Of a DNA stretch of 64,000 nucleotides, positions 22,601 to 34,469 are shown one piece after another; the stretch's first letter is position 1; each line of letters begins with the position of its first letter. The DNA is from Lepidodermella squamata. Its lineage: Eukaryota; Gastrotricha. The stretch spans positions 124,001-188,000 of the forward strand of contig JBLDXI010000073.1 of assembly GCA_047495785.1 (NCBI GenBank), written 5' to 3'. The notes below the pieces were generated by a model. It was not told the DNA's origin. It saw nothing but the letters and a program-made list of their open reading frames with translations, and searched no databases. The position numbers and the translations under genes are program-made.

Positions 22601-25600
22601 TACCTTGTTGACCTGTGGCTCCTTCAGCGCCTGCATGGTTTTACAAAACAAGAGAAATTCCAGTCAAGAGGCTTCATCATAGCTTCAATGCTCACCTGTC
22701 GATCCAGTAGGGCCTTGCGCACCCATGGGACCTTCGGAACCTGAAAGTGAGAGCAGAAATTTAGCATCCAGAATAATCGAATCTCGAAGCCCGAGATTCC
22801 CGAACTCACCAAGCACGCCTTGGGGACCTTGAGCGCCAACGACACCTTGCGGGCCTGAAAATCACGAATAAATTCATGCAAGCTTCAAACCTCAACTGCG
22901 AAGCTCAGAACTGTACCTTGAGAACCTAGCGGACCCTGTTCTCCAGTGGCACCAGTAACACCGGTCGCACCTGTAGCGGGGCGAAATCGGAACAAACGCC
23001 AGTTAAGAAGCTTGCTCTCGCTTCGAACCGAGCTCATTCACGTACCTTGTTGACCTGTGGCTCCTTCAGCGCCTGCATGGTTTTACAAAACAAGAGAAAT
23101 TCCAGTCAAGAGGCTTCATCATAGCTTCAATGCTCACCTGTCGATCCAGTAGGGCCTTGCGCACCCATGGGACCTTCGGAACCTGAAAGTGAGAGCAGAA
23201 AATTAGCATCCAGAATAATCGAATCTCGAAGCCCGAGATTCCCGAACTCACCAAGCACGCCTTGGGGACCTTGAGCGCCAACGACACCTTGCGGGCCTGA
23301 AAATCACGAATAAATTCATGCAAGCTTCAAACCTCAACTGCGAAGCTCAGAACTGTACCTTGAGAACCTAGCGGACCCTGTTCTCCAGTGGCACCAGTAA
23401 CACCGGTCGCACCTGTAGCGGGGCGAAATCGGAACAAACGCCAGTTGAGAAGCTTGCTCTCGCTTCGAACCGAGCTCATTCACGTACCTTGTTGACCTGT
23501 GGCTCCTTCAGCGCCTGCATGGTTTTACAAAACAAGAGAAATTCCAGTCAAGAGGCTTCATCATAGCTTCAATGCTCACCTGTCGATCCAGTAGGGCCTT
23601 GCGCACCCATGGGACCTTCGGAACCTGAAAGTGAGAGCAGAAAATTAGCATCCAGAATAATCGAATCTCGAAGCCCGAGATTCCCGAACTCACCAAGCAC
23701 GCCTTGGGGACCTTGAGCGCCAACGACACCTTGCGGGCCTGAAAATCACGAATAAATTCATGCAAGCTTCAAACCTCAACTGCGAAGCTCAGAACTGTAC
23801 CTTGAGAACCTAGCGGACCCTGTTCTCCAGTGGCACCAGTAACACCGGTCGCACCTGTAGCGGGGCGAAATCGGAACAAACGCCAGTTGAGAAGCTTGCT
23901 CTCGCTTCGAACCGAGCTCATTCACGTACCTTGTTGACCTGTGGCTCCTTCAGCGCCTGCATGGTTTTACAAAACAAGAGAAATTCCAGTCAAGAGGCTT
24001 CATCATAGCTTCAATGCTCACCTGTCGATCCAGTAGGGCCTTGCGCACCCATGGGACCTTCGGAACCTGAAAGTGAGAGCAGAAAATTAGCATCCAGAAT
24101 AATCGAATCTCGAAGCCCGAGATTCCCGAACTCACCAAGCACGCCTTGGGGACCTTGAGCGCCAACGACACCTTGCGGGCCTGAAAATCACGAATAAATT
24201 CATGCAAGCTTCAAACCTCAACTGCGAAGCTCAGAACTGTACCTTGAGAACCTAGCGGACCCTGTTCTCCAGTGGCACCAGTAACACCGGTCGCACCTGT
24301 AGCGGGGCGAAATCGGAACAAACGCCAGTTGAGAAGCTTGCTCTCGCTTCGAACCGAGCTCATTCACGTACCTTGTTGACCTGTGGCTCCTTCAGCGCCT
24401 GCATGGTTTTACAAAACAAGAGAAATTCCAGTCAAGAGGCTTCATCATAGCTTCAATGCTCACCTGTCGATCCAGTAGGGCCTTGCGCACCCATGGGACC
24501 TTCGGAACCTGAAAGTGAGAGCAGAAAATTAGCATCCAGAATAATCGAATCTCGAAGCCCGAGATTCCCGAACTCACCAAGCACGCCTTGGGGACCTTGA
24601 GCGCCAACGACACCTTGCGGGCCTGAAAATCACGAATAAATTCATGCAAGCTTCAAACCTCAACTGCGAAGCTCAGAACTGTACCTTGAGAACCTAGCGG
24701 ACCCTGTTCTCCAGTGGCACCAGTAACACCGGTCGCACCTGTAGCGGGGCGAAATCGGAACAAACGCCAGTTGAGAAGCTTGCTCTCGCTTCGAACCGAG
24801 CTCATTCACGTACCTTGTTGACCTGTGGCTCCTTCAGCGCCTGCATGGTTTTACAAAACAAGAGAAATTCCAGTCAAGAGGCTTCATCATAGCTTCAATG
24901 CTCACCTGTCGATCCAGTAGGGCCTTGCGCACCCATGGGACCTTCGGAACCTGAAAGTGAGAGCAGAAAATTAGCATCCAGAATAATCGAATCTCGAAGC
25001 CCGAGATTCCCGAACTCACCAAGCACGCCTTGGGGACCTTGAGCGCCAACGACACCTTGCGGGCCTGAAAATCACGAATAAATTCATGCAAGCTTCAAAC
25101 CTCAACTGCGAAGCTCAGAACTGTACCTTGAGAACCTAGCGGACCCTGTTCTCCAGTGGCACCAGTAACACCGGTCGCACCTGTAGCGGGGCGAAATCGG
25201 AACAAACGCCAGTTGAGAAGCTTGCTCTCGCTTCGAACCGAGCTCATTCACGTACCTTGTTGACCTGTGGCTCCTTCAGCGCCTGCATGGTTTTACAAAA
25301 CAAGAGAAATTCCAGTCAAGAGGCTTCATCATAGCTTCAATGCTCACCTGTCGATCCAGTAGGGCCTTGCGCACCCATGGGACCTTCGGAACCTGAAAGT
25401 GAGAGCAGAAAATTAGCATCCAGAATAATCGAATCTCGAAGCCCGAGATTCCCGAACTCACCAAGCACGCCTTGGGGACCTTGAGCGCCAACGACACCTT
25501 GCGGGCCTGAAAATCACGAATAAATTCATGCAAGCTTCAAACCTCAACTGCGAAGCTCAGAACTGTACCTTGAGAACCTAGCGGACCCTGTTCTCCAGTG

Positions 25601-28600
25601 GCACCAGTAACACCGGTCGCACCTGTAGCGGGGCGAAATCGGAACAAACGCCAGTTGAGAAGCTTGCTCTCGCTTCGAACCGAGCTCATTCACGTACCTT
25701 GTTGACCTGTGGCTCCTTCAGCGCCTGCATGGTTTTACAAAACAAGAGAAATTCCAGTCAAGAGGCTTCATCATAGCTTCAATGCTCACCTGTCGATCCA
25801 GTAGGGCCTTGCGCACCCATGGGACCTTCGGAACCTGAAAGTGAGAGCAGAAAATTAGCATCCAGAATAATCGAATCTCGAAGCCCGAGATTCCCGAACT
25901 CACCAAGCACGCCTTGGGGACCTTGAGCGCCAACGACACCTTGCGGGCCTGAAAATCACGAATAAATTCATGCAAGCTTCAAACCTCAACTGCGAAGCTC
26001 AGAACTGTACCTTGAGAACCTAGCGGACCCTGTTCTCCAGTGGCACCAGTAACACCGGTCGCACCTGTAGCGGGGCGAAATCGGAACAAACGCCAGTTGA
26101 GAAGCTTGCTCTCGCTTCGAACCGAGCTCATTCACGTACCTTGTTGACCTGTGGCTCCTTCAGCGCCTGCATGGTTTTACAAAACAAGAGAAATTCCAGT
26201 CAAGAGGCTTCATCATAGCTTCAATGCTCACCTGTCGATCCAGTAGGGCCTTGCGCACCCATGGGACCTTCGGAACCTGAAAGTGAGAGCAGAAAATTAG
26301 CATCCAGAATAATCGAATCTCGAAGCCCGAGATTCCCGAACTCACCAAGCACGCCTTGGGGACCTTGAGCGCCAACGACACCTTGCGGGCCTGAAAATCA
26401 CGAATAAATTCATGCAAGCTTCAAACCTCAACTGCGAAGCTCAGAACTGTACCTTGAGAACCTAGCGGACCCTGTTCTCCAGTGGCACCAGTAACACCGG
26501 TCGCACCTGTAGCGGGGCGAAATCGGAACAAACGCCAGTTGAGAAGCTTGCTCTCGCTTCGAACCGAGCTCATTCACGTACCTTGTTGACCTGTGGCTCC
26601 TTCAGCGCCTGCATGGTTTTACAAAACAAGAGAAATTCCAGTCAAGAGGCTTCATCATAGCTTCAATGCTCACCTGTCGATCCAGTAGGGCCTTGCGCAC
26701 CCATGGGACCTTCGGAACCTGAAAGTGAGAGCAGAAAATTAGCATCCAGAATAATCGAATCTCGAAGCCCGAGATTCCCGAACTCACCAAGCACGCCTTG
26801 GGGACCTTGAGCGCCAACGACACCTTGCGGGCCTGAAAATCACGAATAAATTCATGCAAGCTTCAAACCTCAACTGCGAAGCTCAGAACTGTACCTTGAG
26901 AACCTAGCGGACCCTGTTCTCCAGTGGCACCAGTAACACCGGTCGCACCTGTAGCGGGGCGAAATCGGAACAAACGCCAGTTGAGAAGCTTGCTCTCGCT
27001 TCGAACCGAGCTCATTCACGTACCTTGTTGACCTGTGGCTCCTTCAGCGCCTGCATGGTTTTACAAAACAAGAGAAATTCCAGTCAAGAGGCTTCATCAT
27101 AGCTTCAATGCTCACCTGTCGATCCAGTAGGGCCTTGCGCACCCATGGGACCTTCGGAACCTGAAAGTGAGAGCAGAAAATTAGCATCCAGAATAATCGA
27201 ATCTCGAAGCCCGAGATTCCCGAACTCACCAAGCACGCCTTGGGGACCTTGAGCGCCAACGACACCTTGCGGGCCTGAAAATCACGAATAAATTCATGCA
27301 AGCTTCAAACCTCAACTGCGAAGCTCAGAACTGTACCTTGAGAACCTAGCGGACCCTGTTCTCCAGTGGCACCAGTAACACCGGTCGCACCTGTAGCGGG
27401 GCGAAATCGGAACAAACGCCAGTTGAGAAGCTTGCTCTCGCTTCGAACCGAGCTCATTCACGTACCTTGTTGACCTGTGGCTCCTTCAGCGCCTGCATGG
27501 TTTTACAAAACAAGAGAAATTCCAGTCAAGAGGCTTCATCATAGCTTCAATGCTCACCTGTCGATCCAGTAGGGCCTTGCGCACCCATGGGACCTTCGGA
27601 ACCTGAAAGTGAGAGCAGAAAATTAGCATCCAGAATAATCGAATCTCGAAGCCCGTGATTCCCGAACTCACCAAGCACGCCTTGGGGACCTTGAGCGCCA
27701 ACGACACCTTGCGGGCCTGAAAATCACGAATAAATTCATGCAAGCTTCAAACCTCAACTGCGAAGCTCAGAACTGTACCTTGAGAACCTAGCGGACCCTG
27801 TTCTCCAGTGGCACCAGGAACACCGGTCGCACCTGTAGCGGGGCGAAATCGGAACAAACGCCAGTTGAGAAGCTTGCTCTCGCTTCGAACCGAGCTCATT
27901 CACGTACCTTGTTGACCTGTGGCTCCTTCAGCGCCTGCATGGTTTTACAAAACAAGAGAAATTCCAGTCAAGAGGCTTCATCATAGCTTCAATGCTCACC
28001 TGTCGATCCAGTAGGGCCTTGCGCACCCATGGGACCTTCGGAACCTGAAAGTGAGAGCAGAAATATAGCATCCAGAATAATCGAATCTCGAAGCCCGAGA
28101 TTCCCGAACTCACCAAGCACGCCTTGGGGACCTTGAGCGCCAACGACACCTTGCGGGCCTGAAAATCACGAATAAATTCATGCAAGCTTCAAACCTCAAC
28201 TGCGAAGCTCAGAACTGTACCTTGAGAACCTAGCGGACCCTGTTCTCCAGTGGCACCAGTAACACCGGTCGCACCTGTAGCGGGGCGAAATCGGAACAAA
28301 CGCCAGTTGAGAAGCTTGCTCTCGCTTCGAACCGAGCTCATTCACGTACCTTGTTGACCTGTGGCTCCTTCAGCGCCTGCATGGTTTTACAAAACAAGAG
28401 AAATTCCAGTCAAGAGGCTTCATCATAGCTTCAATGCTCACCTGTCGATCCAGTAGGGCCTTGCGCACCCATGGGACCTTCGGAACCTGAAAGTGAGAGC
28501 AGAAAATTAGCATCCAGAATAATCGAATCTCGAAGCCCGAGATTCCCGAACTCACCAAGCACGCCTTGGGGACCTTGAGCGCCAACGACACCTTGCGGGC

Positions 28601-31600
28601 CTGAAAATCACGAATAAATTCATGCAAGCTTCAAACCTCAACTGCGAAGCTCAGAACTGTACCTTGAGAACCTAGCGGACCCTGTTCTCCAGTGGCACCA
28701 GTAACACCGGTCGCACCTGTAGCGGGGCGAAATCGGAACAAACGCCAGTTGAGAAGCTTGCTCTCGCTTCGAACCGAGCTCATTCACGTACCTTGTTGAC
28801 CTGTGGCTCCTTCAGCGCCTGCATGGTTTTACAAAACAAGAGAAATTCCAGTCAAGAGGCTTCATCATAGCTTCAATGCTCACCTGTCGATCCAGTAGGG
28901 CCTTGCGCACCCATGGGACCTTCGGAACCTGAAAGTGAGAGCAGAAAATTAGCATCCAGAATAATCGAATCTCGAAGCCCGAGATTCCCGAACTCACCAA
29001 GCACGCCTTGGGGACCTTGAGCGCCAACGACACCTTGCGGGCCTGAAAATCACGAATAAATTCATGCAAGCTTCAAACCTCAACTGCGAAGCTCAGAACT
29101 GTACCTTGAGAACCTAGCGGACCCTGTTCTCCAGTGGCACCAGTAACACCGGTCGCACCTGTAGCGGGGCGAAATCGGAACAAACGCCAGTTGAGAAGCT
29201 TGCTCTCGCTTCGAACCGAGCTCATTCACGTACCTTGTTGACCTGTGGCTCCTTCAGCGCCTGCATGGTTTTACAAAACAAGAGAAATTCCAGTCAAGAG
29301 GCTTCATCATAGCTTCAATGCTCACCTGTCGATCCAGTAGGGCCTTGCGCACCCATGGGACCTTCGGAACCTGAAAGTGAGAGCAGAAATTTAGCATCCA
29401 GAATAATCGAATCTCGAAGCCCGAGATTCCCGAACTCACCAAGCACGCCTTGGGGACCTTGAGCGCCAACGACACCTTGCGGGCCTGAAAATCACGAATA
29501 AATTCATGCAAGCTTCAAACCTCAACTGCGAAGCTCAGAACTGTACCTTGAGAACCTAGCGGACCCTGTTCTCCAGTGGCACCAGTAACACCGGTCGCAC
29601 CTGTAGCGGGGCGAAATCGGAACAAACGCCAGTTGAGAAGCTTGCTCTCGCTTCGAACCGAGCTCATTCACGTACCTTGTTGACCTGTGGCTCCTTCAGC
29701 GCCTGCATGGTTTTACAAAACAAGAGAAATTCCAGTCAAGAGGCTTCATCATAGCTTCAATGCTCACCTGTCGATCCAGTAGGGCCTTGCGCACCCATGG
29801 GACCTTCGGAACCTGAAAGTGAGAGCAGAAAATTAGCATCCAGAATAATCGAATCTCGAAGCCCGAGATTCCCGAACTCACCAAGCACGCCTTGGGGACC
29901 TTGAGCGCCAACGACACCTTGCGGGCCTGAAAATCACGAATAAATTCATGCAAGCTTCAAACCTCAACTGCGAAGCTCAGAACTGTACCTTGAGAACCTA
30001 GCGGACCCTGTTCTCCAGTGGCACCAGTAACACCGGTCGCACCTGTAGCGGGGCGAAATCGGAACAAACGCCAGTTGAGAAGCTTGCTCTCGCTTCGAAC
30101 CGAGCTCATTCACGTACCTTGTTGACCTGTGGCTCCTTCAGCGCCTGCATGGTTTTACAAAACAAGAGAAATTCCAGTCAAGAGGCTTCATCATAGCTTC
30201 AATGCTCACCTGTCGATCCAGTAGGGCCTTGCGCACCCATGGGACCTTCGGAACCTGAAAGTGAGAGCAGAAAATTAGCATCCAGAATAATCGAATCTCG
30301 AAGCCCGAGATTCCCGAACTCACCAAGCACGCCTTGGGGACCTTGAGCGCCAACGACACCTTGCGGGCCTGAAAATCACGAATAAATTCATGCAAGCTTC
30401 AAACCTCAACTGCGAAGCTCAGAACTGTACCTTGAGAACCTAGCGGACCCTGTTCTCCAGTGGCACCAGTAACACCGGTCGCACCTGTAGCGGGGCGAAA
30501 TCGGAACAAACGCCAGTTGAGAAGCTTGCTCTCGCTTCGAACCGAGCTCATTCACGTACCTTGTTGACCTGTGGCTCCTTCAGCGCCTGCATGGTTTTAC
30601 AAAACAAGAGAAATTCCAGTCAAGAGGCTTCATCATAGCTTCAATGCTCACCTGTCGATCCAGTAGGGCCTTGCGCACCCATGGGACCTTCGGAACCTGA
30701 AAGTGAGAGCAGAAATTTAGCATCCAGAATAATCGAATCTCGAAGCCCGAGATTCCCGAACTCACCAAGCACGCCTTGGGGACCTTGAGCGCCAACGACA
30801 CCTTGCGGGCCTGAAAATCACGAATAAATTCATGCAAGCTTCAAACCTCAACTGCGAAGCTCAGAACTGTACCTTGAGAACCTAGCGGACCCTGTTCTCC
30901 AGTTGCACCAGTAACACCGGTCGGACCCGTCGGACCTGTCAGACCCTGAGGTCCAATTGAACCTAGTGATCCTGATAATACGAAAAACATATAATATTTG
31001 ATATCCTTGAAAAGGAAGCTAACCTTGTAGTCCTGGCAATCCCTGCAACCCTTGATTCCCTTGAATGCCTATGTTTTTGTGTAAAACGTTGCAATCCATA
31101 ATGTGATTTTTCATCAGTCTCACCAGTTGACCCTTGCACCCCAACATCGCCTAAAAATATCCAAGCTTCATGAATTTATTCTTTTTGATAAATAAAATAA
31201 TGTAACCTTTAGTTCCCTTGTCACCGGTAGGGCCAGTAGCGCCTGTTCAATAAAAGTTGTAATCCAGACATTCTTCCTTCGTAATTCGCTTACCATTCGA
31301 ACCCTTAGTACCTGCTGTACCAGTCGGGCCTGTCGGTCCAGTATTACCCAATGTTCCTGAAAAGTAAACAAGGGATTTAGGATTAAATCGATTTGAGCTC
31401 AATCTCCACCTTTCGAGCCTTGAATTCCTGTTGAACCAGTTGGCCCTGTCGGTCCAGTTGCCCCTAGCCTCCCTACATTTGCAATGCTTCAACTAAATAT
31501 TGAGATACAATATAAAGCCTTGCCTTGAGCTCCTTGAGGACCTTAAATAAAGAAACATGACTATGAATACAAAGAATATTTTTCACTTCCAGCAACTTAC

Positions 31601-33779
31601 CACTCGCGCCTAGAAAATTCAGAAATCAACGAAGATTTTGTCGAGTCCTGAAAACGCTTACCTTGAACTCCAGGTAGACCTTGTTCGCCAATAGGTCCAG
31701 TTGGCCCTGTTGGTCCTAAAGGTCCAGTAGGTCCTGTTGGGCCAGTCGGTCCGGTCGGTCCAGTTGGCGCGTCTGGCACAGGAGGAGCAGCAGCTGCTGG
31801 GTCTAATGCAATAAGACGATTAAAATGCAATATAAAAAAATGAAAAAAATGAAATTTAGCAATTCGAAAATTTTAAATTAGCTATAAATTTCATAAAAAT
31901 TATATTGAATATGAAAAATTGATAAAATTAGTTCACTTTTGGGAATTAGGAATTTGTTATATTAATATTAAAACTAAATTAATTTATTTGAAAAATTGAG
32001 ATTTTAAAACGAAATTTCAAGTTTCAATTTCAATTCTAAATTGAAAACTAAAAAATTGAAAATATATATTAAAATTAAAATTAATAATAAAATCGAAAAA
32101 TTCAGATTTTAAAACGAAATTTTTATTTTTCAATTTTGAAATTAAAAAATTAGGTTTTATTTGACCTACTAAAAAAAATGAAAAAATCTTACCAACAACC
32201 GGCCCAGCATCGCTAGGCGGATTCGTCGCTGTAGGATCAACCGCGTTAGGATCATCTATCGATAGGTCATTAGCACAATCACATTGACAACACTCTGAAT
32301 CATCCTCAATCTTGCCTGTAATATCACGCTTGCTACGACCGCCCCGGCCGCTCTGCAGATGTGCATTCACCAAATCCGTCCGAGCACAGTAGTGAATCGA
32401 CTGCTGACAGCACGTCACGCTTGTTTGCTTACAATCACCCGGGCACGCCGTGTTACCATCCAACAGAACAATCGAAGTGTAACCAGGCGAGCAGCTCGTA
32501 GCGCCAGTTATCGGGTTCGGAACGTTCAAATTCGAATCGGTACTCGACGAGAAGAACCCGGAAATTTCGCCATTTGCCACCGACGCGTTCCAGCACGCGA
32601 TTAAGCGGCAGGTTGACTTCAAATCGGCGGGGCTTTTCGGTTCGGAATTGCCGAGAATTCGAAACTCAACACCGTGGAAGCTACGGCAAAAGTGCGGCAT
32701 GGCCAGCGATGCGTCACAGGTCGTGAAAATTCCGCCGAAATTCGACGTTGGCTTCACGGCATTTGACACACATTGAGCGATGTAATGGCCGCATGTTGGC
32801 GTGTTGGGTTTCATCGGTTGTAGTAGGTAGTGGTCGTTTTGCGACGTGACGGCGCTTGGTTCGAAGCCGGTTGGGCACGATTTTTCGCCCGTGTGGCCGT
32901 TGATTTGACCGGGCGATTGGCACGGGCCGATTGTGTCCGTGAAAAAACCGCCGAATGCCATGAGCCGAGCGCGCGTGTTATCAGTCGCGAGGCCAAATTC
33001 GAACACCGCTGGAAAAATATTAGAAAATTATAAAAAAATAGTAAAAATAGCTTGAGAATTGAAAATTAAATTACAGGAATTAAATTAACGAATGAAAATT
33101 TATTGAAAATTTTTCCATATTTGGAATATTTTTCCACTGATTCAATAATTTTTTAATATTTCAATAAATTTCAAAAATTTCTCGAAAAATTGTTTATAAA
33201 AATCCGAACACATTTTTCGAATAATGTCTGTCAAACGAAAAAATTTTGTAAAATTGAAAATACTTCTGAATTTTTTCTTTTCAATTTTTCCTCAATTTAA
33301 TATTCATTTGACTCAATTCCTTTATTCAGAATTTTTTAATTTTTTCAATTTATTATTCCCTTTTTGGAAATTGAAAGGAAAGAAATTCTAGAAAGCTTGA
33401 TATTCGAATGACTAGTTCTAGGAATTTTTGAAATTTTGATTAAAAAATGTCCTCCAAGAAATCAATGTTTGTAACCCTGGATGATTCAGGTAAAATTTGC
33501 TAGAGAAAAATTCACGGCAAATCGCAAAAGCTTGAATCAATTGAAGCTATGAATCGCTTTCAAAGATTTTAAAAATTTAAATTAAATTATTTTCGGTTAT
33601 CATTTATTTTCGAAAAAATACCATGTGAAAAAGGAAATGTTTTTGAATTTTTTAGTTATCGAAAAAATATGCGGAAAAATCATTAAAATTCCTTATAGAG
33701 AGGTTTGATAGCAAAACTGACCACATAGAAGAACGGCGACTGAGAGCAAGCCGGTAGGCAGCAAACTTCCCCCAGCCAT
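12888..33779 (-). CDS. Collagen gene 2: giant ~169-exon repeat collagen with N-terminal Cys-rich domain
   Basis: A complete gene on the minus strand. Exons: 33722-33779, 32193-33008, 31662-31802, 31601-31609, 31524-31541, 31410-31472, 31294-31356, 31207-31242, 31124-31150, 31024-31068, 30873-30971. The 38 four-exon units of the array follow, then 13925-14014, 13833-13859, 13718-13771, 13611-13655, 13431-13484 and 12888-13381. The lengths sum to 8,637 nt, or 2,878 residues. Layout: signal peptide, Cys-rich domain (about 250 residues), furin-type site RSKR, Cys cluster CCQCDC, acidic linker, then about 2,500 residues of Gly-X-Y. The end, [20 protein letters not shown], is short, with no fibrillar, type IV or C1q NC1 domain. 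All collagen exons are multiples of 9 bp apart from the last, and all introns from exon 1 onward are phase 1. It is probably a secreted matrix or cuticle collagen, trimerised through the Cys cluster (inference). Confidence 0.88.
13047..13152 (-). repeat. 24-bp coding minisatellite (GVGLPGPT) x4
   Basis: The plus strand shows CCAGGAAGGCCAACGCCAGT plus TGGA repeated four times. On the minus strand this is GVGLPGPT. Eight residues per repeat do not divide into triplets, so every repeat carries a G-V-G break in the helix. Similar G-I-G breaks lie on either side. Confidence 0.9.
13683..14041 (-). repeat. Terminal 359-bp unit of collagen gene 2 (no hairpin intron)
   Basis: The last unit in gene order is 359 bp and has three exons (13925-14014 at 90 bp, 13833-13859, 13718-13771), the architecture of array 1. 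Its 90-bp exon nevertheless starts PQGVVGAQG as in the 442-bp units and ends [15 protein letters not shown] as in array 1. It therefore looks like a mosaic of the two unit types. Confidence 0.85.
14042..30837 (-). repeat. Array 2: 38 copies of a 442-bp four-exon collagen unit
   Basis: Units end every 442 bp from 14483 to 30837, and 38 x 442 fills the interval exactly. First unit in gene order: 14412-14456 (45 bp, [14 protein letters not shown]), 14298-14342 (45 bp, [14 protein letters not shown]), 14206-14232 (27 bp, AEGATGQQ) and 14077-14130 (54 bp, [12 protein letters not shown] then PLGSQ). Introns are 69, 65, 75 and 62 bp, and coding is 171 nt per unit. Copies differ at only a few sites: aaAatt/aaTtta in the 69-bp intron, T/P in the 54-bp exon (P in units 2, 4, 5 and 32 from the low-coordinate end), and single private changes. 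The frame is open through all units. Confidence 0.97.
14343..14411 (-). other. 69-bp hairpin intron (representative of 38 copies)
   Basis: This intron splits what is one 90-bp exon in the 359-bp units. It starts GTGAGTTC and ends TTTCAG. It contains an 8-bp perfect stem, GAATCTCG / CGAGATTC (14381-14388 with 14394-14401), around a 5-nt loop. GTGAG at the donor is also complementary to CTCAC near the acceptor. Most variation among copies falls in the loop or outside the stem; one copy near 27656 breaks a stem pair. Flanking exon bases are GTGCTTG|GTTCC, against GTGCAAGGTTCC in the uninterrupted version. Confidence 0.8.
30873..31802 (-). other. Unique 5' collagen exons of gene 2
   Basis: Nine exons (141, 9, 18, 63, 63, 36, 27, 45 and 99 bp) encode Gly-X-Y. 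The first enters from the linker with [18 protein letters not shown] and continues as a GPT run. The 9-bp exon at 31601-31609 encodes one triplet (GAS). The 18-bp exon at 31524-31541 has a GC donor, as in the paralogue. The last exon merges unique triplets with an array-type 54-bp exon, marking where array amplification began. Confidence 0.8.
32193..33008 (-). other. Cys-rich (MPEG1-like) domain exon with furin site
   Basis: A single 816-bp exon encodes about 271 residues with more than 20 cysteines. Motifs in order: [94 protein letters not shown]. The GGFF / NP-x-T-x3-SCPxGY spacing resembles the region after the MACPF domain in macrophage-expressed gene 1 proteins. That is recalled family knowledge, not a search result, and no MACPF pore-forming segment is present. 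RSKR fits the furin consensus RX(K/R)R and would separate this domain from the collagen. The exon is phase 1 on both sides and is missing from collagen gene 1. Confidence 0.6.
33722..33779 (-). other. Signal-peptide exon of collagen gene 2
   Basis: It encodes [19 protein letters not shown] and ends phase 1 at GTCAG. The next exon begins CG, giving ...[14 protein letters not shown], a convincing cleavable signal peptide. The match to 5212-5269 in length, phase and sequence supports this start. The intron to 33009 is AT-rich with no other content. Confidence 0.8.
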
Positions 33780-33895
33780 TATTGTACGAAACCAAATAAG
33801 GACCTGATAAAAAGCCGGTATAAATTAACCTAAAGAATCCGCGACAGGGTAAACTATCAACTATAGTAAGGAAGTATCGAAATTCAGACAATAAT

Positions 33896-34060
33896 CAAAG
33901 CGTTAAATTGAGAGTTCTAACCGACTGTTGCTGATTGTGCCCTTAAACAAACAGTCTTATAAGATGAACCGGAACCACATCATTAACTGCTACGAGTCCG
34001 CGCTGTTCAGTACACGATTCCATCATCTCGGCATTAATTATCGCGATCACGAGACCAAGC
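33896..34060 (-). promoter_or_regulatory. Conserved promoter block of collagen gene 2 with TATA-like site
   Basis: This block is homologous to 5382-5520. The CTTATAAG at 33956-33963 lies about 180 bp before the ATG. Shared blocks include AACAGTCTTATAAGATGAAC and CATTCCATCATCTCGGC-like sequence. About 30 bp extra (CCGACTGTTGCTGATTGTGC region) are present only here. Confidence 0.55.
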
Positions 34061-34469
34061 TCATCAATAAACGCATCGTATCAGTATTTTTCGATTCATT
34101 AAATAATAAATAATTGAATTTTCGAGAATTTATAAAAATAAATACCCGATTGATAAAACTCTCAATTTTTTGACCTAGTCTTCGATAATTATTCAAGATG
34201 CAAATTATTCGTCCTTTGATTTTTTTTCAAGTTTTTTTGAATTTTTAATTAGTTTTGAAATTTTTGAAAAATTTGGAATTCAAAATTTCATTTTTTCAAT
34301 TTTTTCGAATTTTTCATTTGTTTGAGATTATAACCATCTCCTTTTGTACAAAAAATCTCGCTCATGTTATATCATGCTGATGGCTTTGACTGGTTCTGAG
34401 TTGAAATCATTGGAGCGTGACTATTTTGAATAATTTAGCTCCCACCCATAGTTTCAAAACTTAGTTCCC

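Noticed and set aside
1-30837. Serial 62- and 85-codon minus-strand open frames starting MHEFIRDFQ in every unit
   Set aside because: They run in a different frame from the Gly-X-Y code, cross donor and acceptor sites and rely on a TTG start; they repeat only because the DNA does.
14042-30837. Non-coding satellite DNA or a CRISPR-like array
   Set aside because: Units contain four exons with conserved splice sites and an open collagen frame, and they connect in phase to unique 5' and 3' collagen exons; there are no unique spacers.
30873-31802. Bacterial or viral origin of the GPT-rich collagen
   Set aside because: GPT runs recall Bacillus exosporium proteins, but dozens of spliceosomal introns, a signal peptide and a paralogue with the same structure point to a native animal gene.
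32193-33008. A pore-forming MACPF protein
   Set aside because: Only motifs like those C-terminal to MACPF in MPEG1 are seen; no MACPF core or membrane-inserting segments are present.
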